Assembly (NCBI GenBank): GCA_009926245.1
Contig: RFPG01000072.1
Span: 1 to 6,677, forward strand
Direction of reading: 5' to 3'
Length of the DNA stretch: 6,677 nucleotides
DNA from: Sphingobacteriia bacterium
GTDB taxonomy: Bacteria > Bacteroidota > Bacteroidia > UBA7662
Shown: positions 5,688 to 6,677 of the stretch, one piece after another
Position numbering within the stretch: the first letter of the stretch is position 1
Layout: every line of letters begins with the position of its first letter
Translations under genes and position numbers: made by a program
Notes under the pieces: generated by a model
Database searches by the model: none
The model's input: only the letters and a program-made list of their open reading frames with translations
What the model was told of the DNA's origin: nothing

Positions 5688-6677
5688 GTGAACACGAGGA
5701 CTCTTCGTTGGTTGTTGGGGCGTTTATTCAACGCGGTCCTGGTTCTCTGGGGCTTGGTTTCCCTTATTTTTCTTTTGTTTTATGTTTTGCCCGCTGATTC
5801 GGCCCAGATGACCCTGGGCCAGCGCTCTGATCCGGAGACGCTTCGAGAAATACGCAGTGAATTGGGCTTGGATCTTCCTTGGGGTCAGCGCTACCTGCAT
5901 TTTTTGAAAGGATTGTCACCGTTGGATATGGTTTGGACCGAAGGCTCCAATATGCCTCTACCTGTTTTCAAGGCGCCCAGCCTTGGTCGCTCCTACCAAA
6001 ACCGTCGAGAAGTGGTGGGGATGGTTGGCGAGGCCTTCCTGGGCACCTTGGTTTTGGCCTTGGCCGCCATGTTGCTGGCGACGGTTTTGGGTATTGCGCT
6101 GGGGTCCTGGGCGGCGGTGACTGCATCACCGGGCGTTCGTGCCACCATCATGGGTTTGGCCATGAGCGGTGTCGCCGCACCAAGCTTTGTCGTGGCCTTG
6201 TTGATGGCTTATGTTTTTGGATACCTGCTTGCGCCCTGGACCGGGCTGTCGATGACCGGCAGTCTTCAACAACTGGATGCTTTGAATGGCTGGGTTTGGG
6301 TTCCCAAAAACCTGTTGTTACCGGCCTTGACCCTGGGGATTCGACCCCTTTCGGTGGTGGTCCAGCTAACCAAAGATTCGGTGAGCGATGTTCTCGCCCA
6401 GGACTATGTTCGGACCGCCAGGGCCAAAGGCTTGCATCCCTTTCGGGTATGGTGGAAGCATGTGTGGCCCAATGCCTTGAATCCCGTGGTGACGGCCCTA
6501 TCGGGCTGGTTGTCTTCGATGCTAGCAGGGGCTGTTTTTGTTGAATATGTCTTTGGTTGGCAGGGTATGGGCAAATTGACGGTGGATGCTTTGATGGTCT
6601 TTGATCTACCGGTGGTGATGGGGGTGGTGTTATGGTCGGGATTGTTGTTTGTATTGATAAACATTTTGGTGGATTGG
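5688..6677 (+). CDS. DppB/OppB-type ABC transporter permease (3' end cut by right edge)
   Basis: The frame from GTG 5688 is open for 330 codons to the window edge. TTG 5673, in the same frame, is an alternative start. The first in-frame ATG would remove the first membrane segment, so a non-ATG start is required. The product is an inner-membrane permease of the oligopeptide/dipeptide/nickel family. Visible are the N-terminal TM1 LRWLLGRLFNAVLVLWGLV (6-24), the ELGLDLPWGQRYLHFL block (58-73), the LGRSYQ block (99-104), TM segments near 116-143, 156-183, 205-225, 265-288 and 308-328, and the ATPase-contacting EAA-type loop DYVRTARAKGLHPFRVWWKH (239-258), followed by GWQGMGKL (290-297). About 20 residues (75-95) lie between the LHFL block and LGRSYQ, a length I recall for Bacteroidota versions. 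No binding protein or ATPase is in view, so the substrate is unknown; peptide is the default guess. It lies 16 bases after the preceding stop. Confidence 0.9.
   Translation, partial: MNTRTLRWLLGRLFNAVLVLWGLVSLIFLLFYVLPADSAQMTLGQRSDPETLREIRSELGLDLPWGQRYLHFLKGLSPLDMVWTEGSNMPLPVFKAPSLGRSYQNRREVVGMVGEAFLGTLVLALAAMLLATVLGIALGSWAAVTASPGVRATIMGLAMSGVAAPSFVVALLMAYVFGYLLAPWTGLSMTGSLQQLDALNGWVWVPKNLLLPALTLGIRPLSVVVQLTKDSVSDVLAQDYVRTARAKGLHPFRVWWKHVWPNALNPVVTALSGWLSSMLAGAVFVEYVFGWQGMGKLTVDALMVFDLPVVMGVVLWSGLLFVLINILVDW

Noticed and set aside
5879..6544. A 221-codon open frame on the plus strand inside the ABC permease.
   Set aside because: It is in a different frame of the permease, rich in Gly, Cys and Trp with no family pattern, while the permease frame continues unbroken through it.

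Overview
The window looks like chromosomal DNA from a member of the Bacteroidota with moderate GC (about half, by eye). Two things support this. First, it carries the Bacteroidota neighbourhood folP–cdaA next to a double-domain DUF1599 gene and a BT_3928-type DoxX membrane protein. Second, no start codon I examined has a recognisable Shine-Dalgarno sequence. I cannot place it below phylum; Flavobacteriales-like is only a guess.

Layout, left to right. At the left edge is the 5' part of a pyruvate dehydrogenase E1 alpha gene (pdhA) on the minus strand. A 58-bp divergent spacer, holding a GC-rich inverted repeat around a TATATTAG element, separates it from recF (+). A TPR-type lipoprotein gene (+) follows 13 bp after recF and is probably cotranscribed. 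It converges, with only a 17-bp gap, on a minus-strand pair, folP then cdaA (dihydropteroate synthase and membrane diadenylate cyclase), spaced 25 bp apart. Only 31 bp from the folP start, a plus-strand operon begins: a tandemly duplicated DUF1599 gene, a DoxX/thioredoxin-fold-like membrane protein overlapping it by ATGA, and a DppB/OppB-type ABC permease with a non-ATG start, cut by the right edge.

The functions are mostly housekeeping: entry of pyruvate into the TCA cycle, replication-gap repair, folate synthesis, c-di-AMP signalling and peptide-type transport. DUF1599 and the BT_3928-type protein have no established role, and their translational coupling is the most interesting unexplained point. 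There are no stretches above 300 bases without a gene. I see no tRNA, rRNA, CRISPR array, insertion sequence or phage gene, and no convincing new defence or mobile system. Two genes are best started at internal ATGs: the lipoprotein at 1670 and cdaA at 3060.
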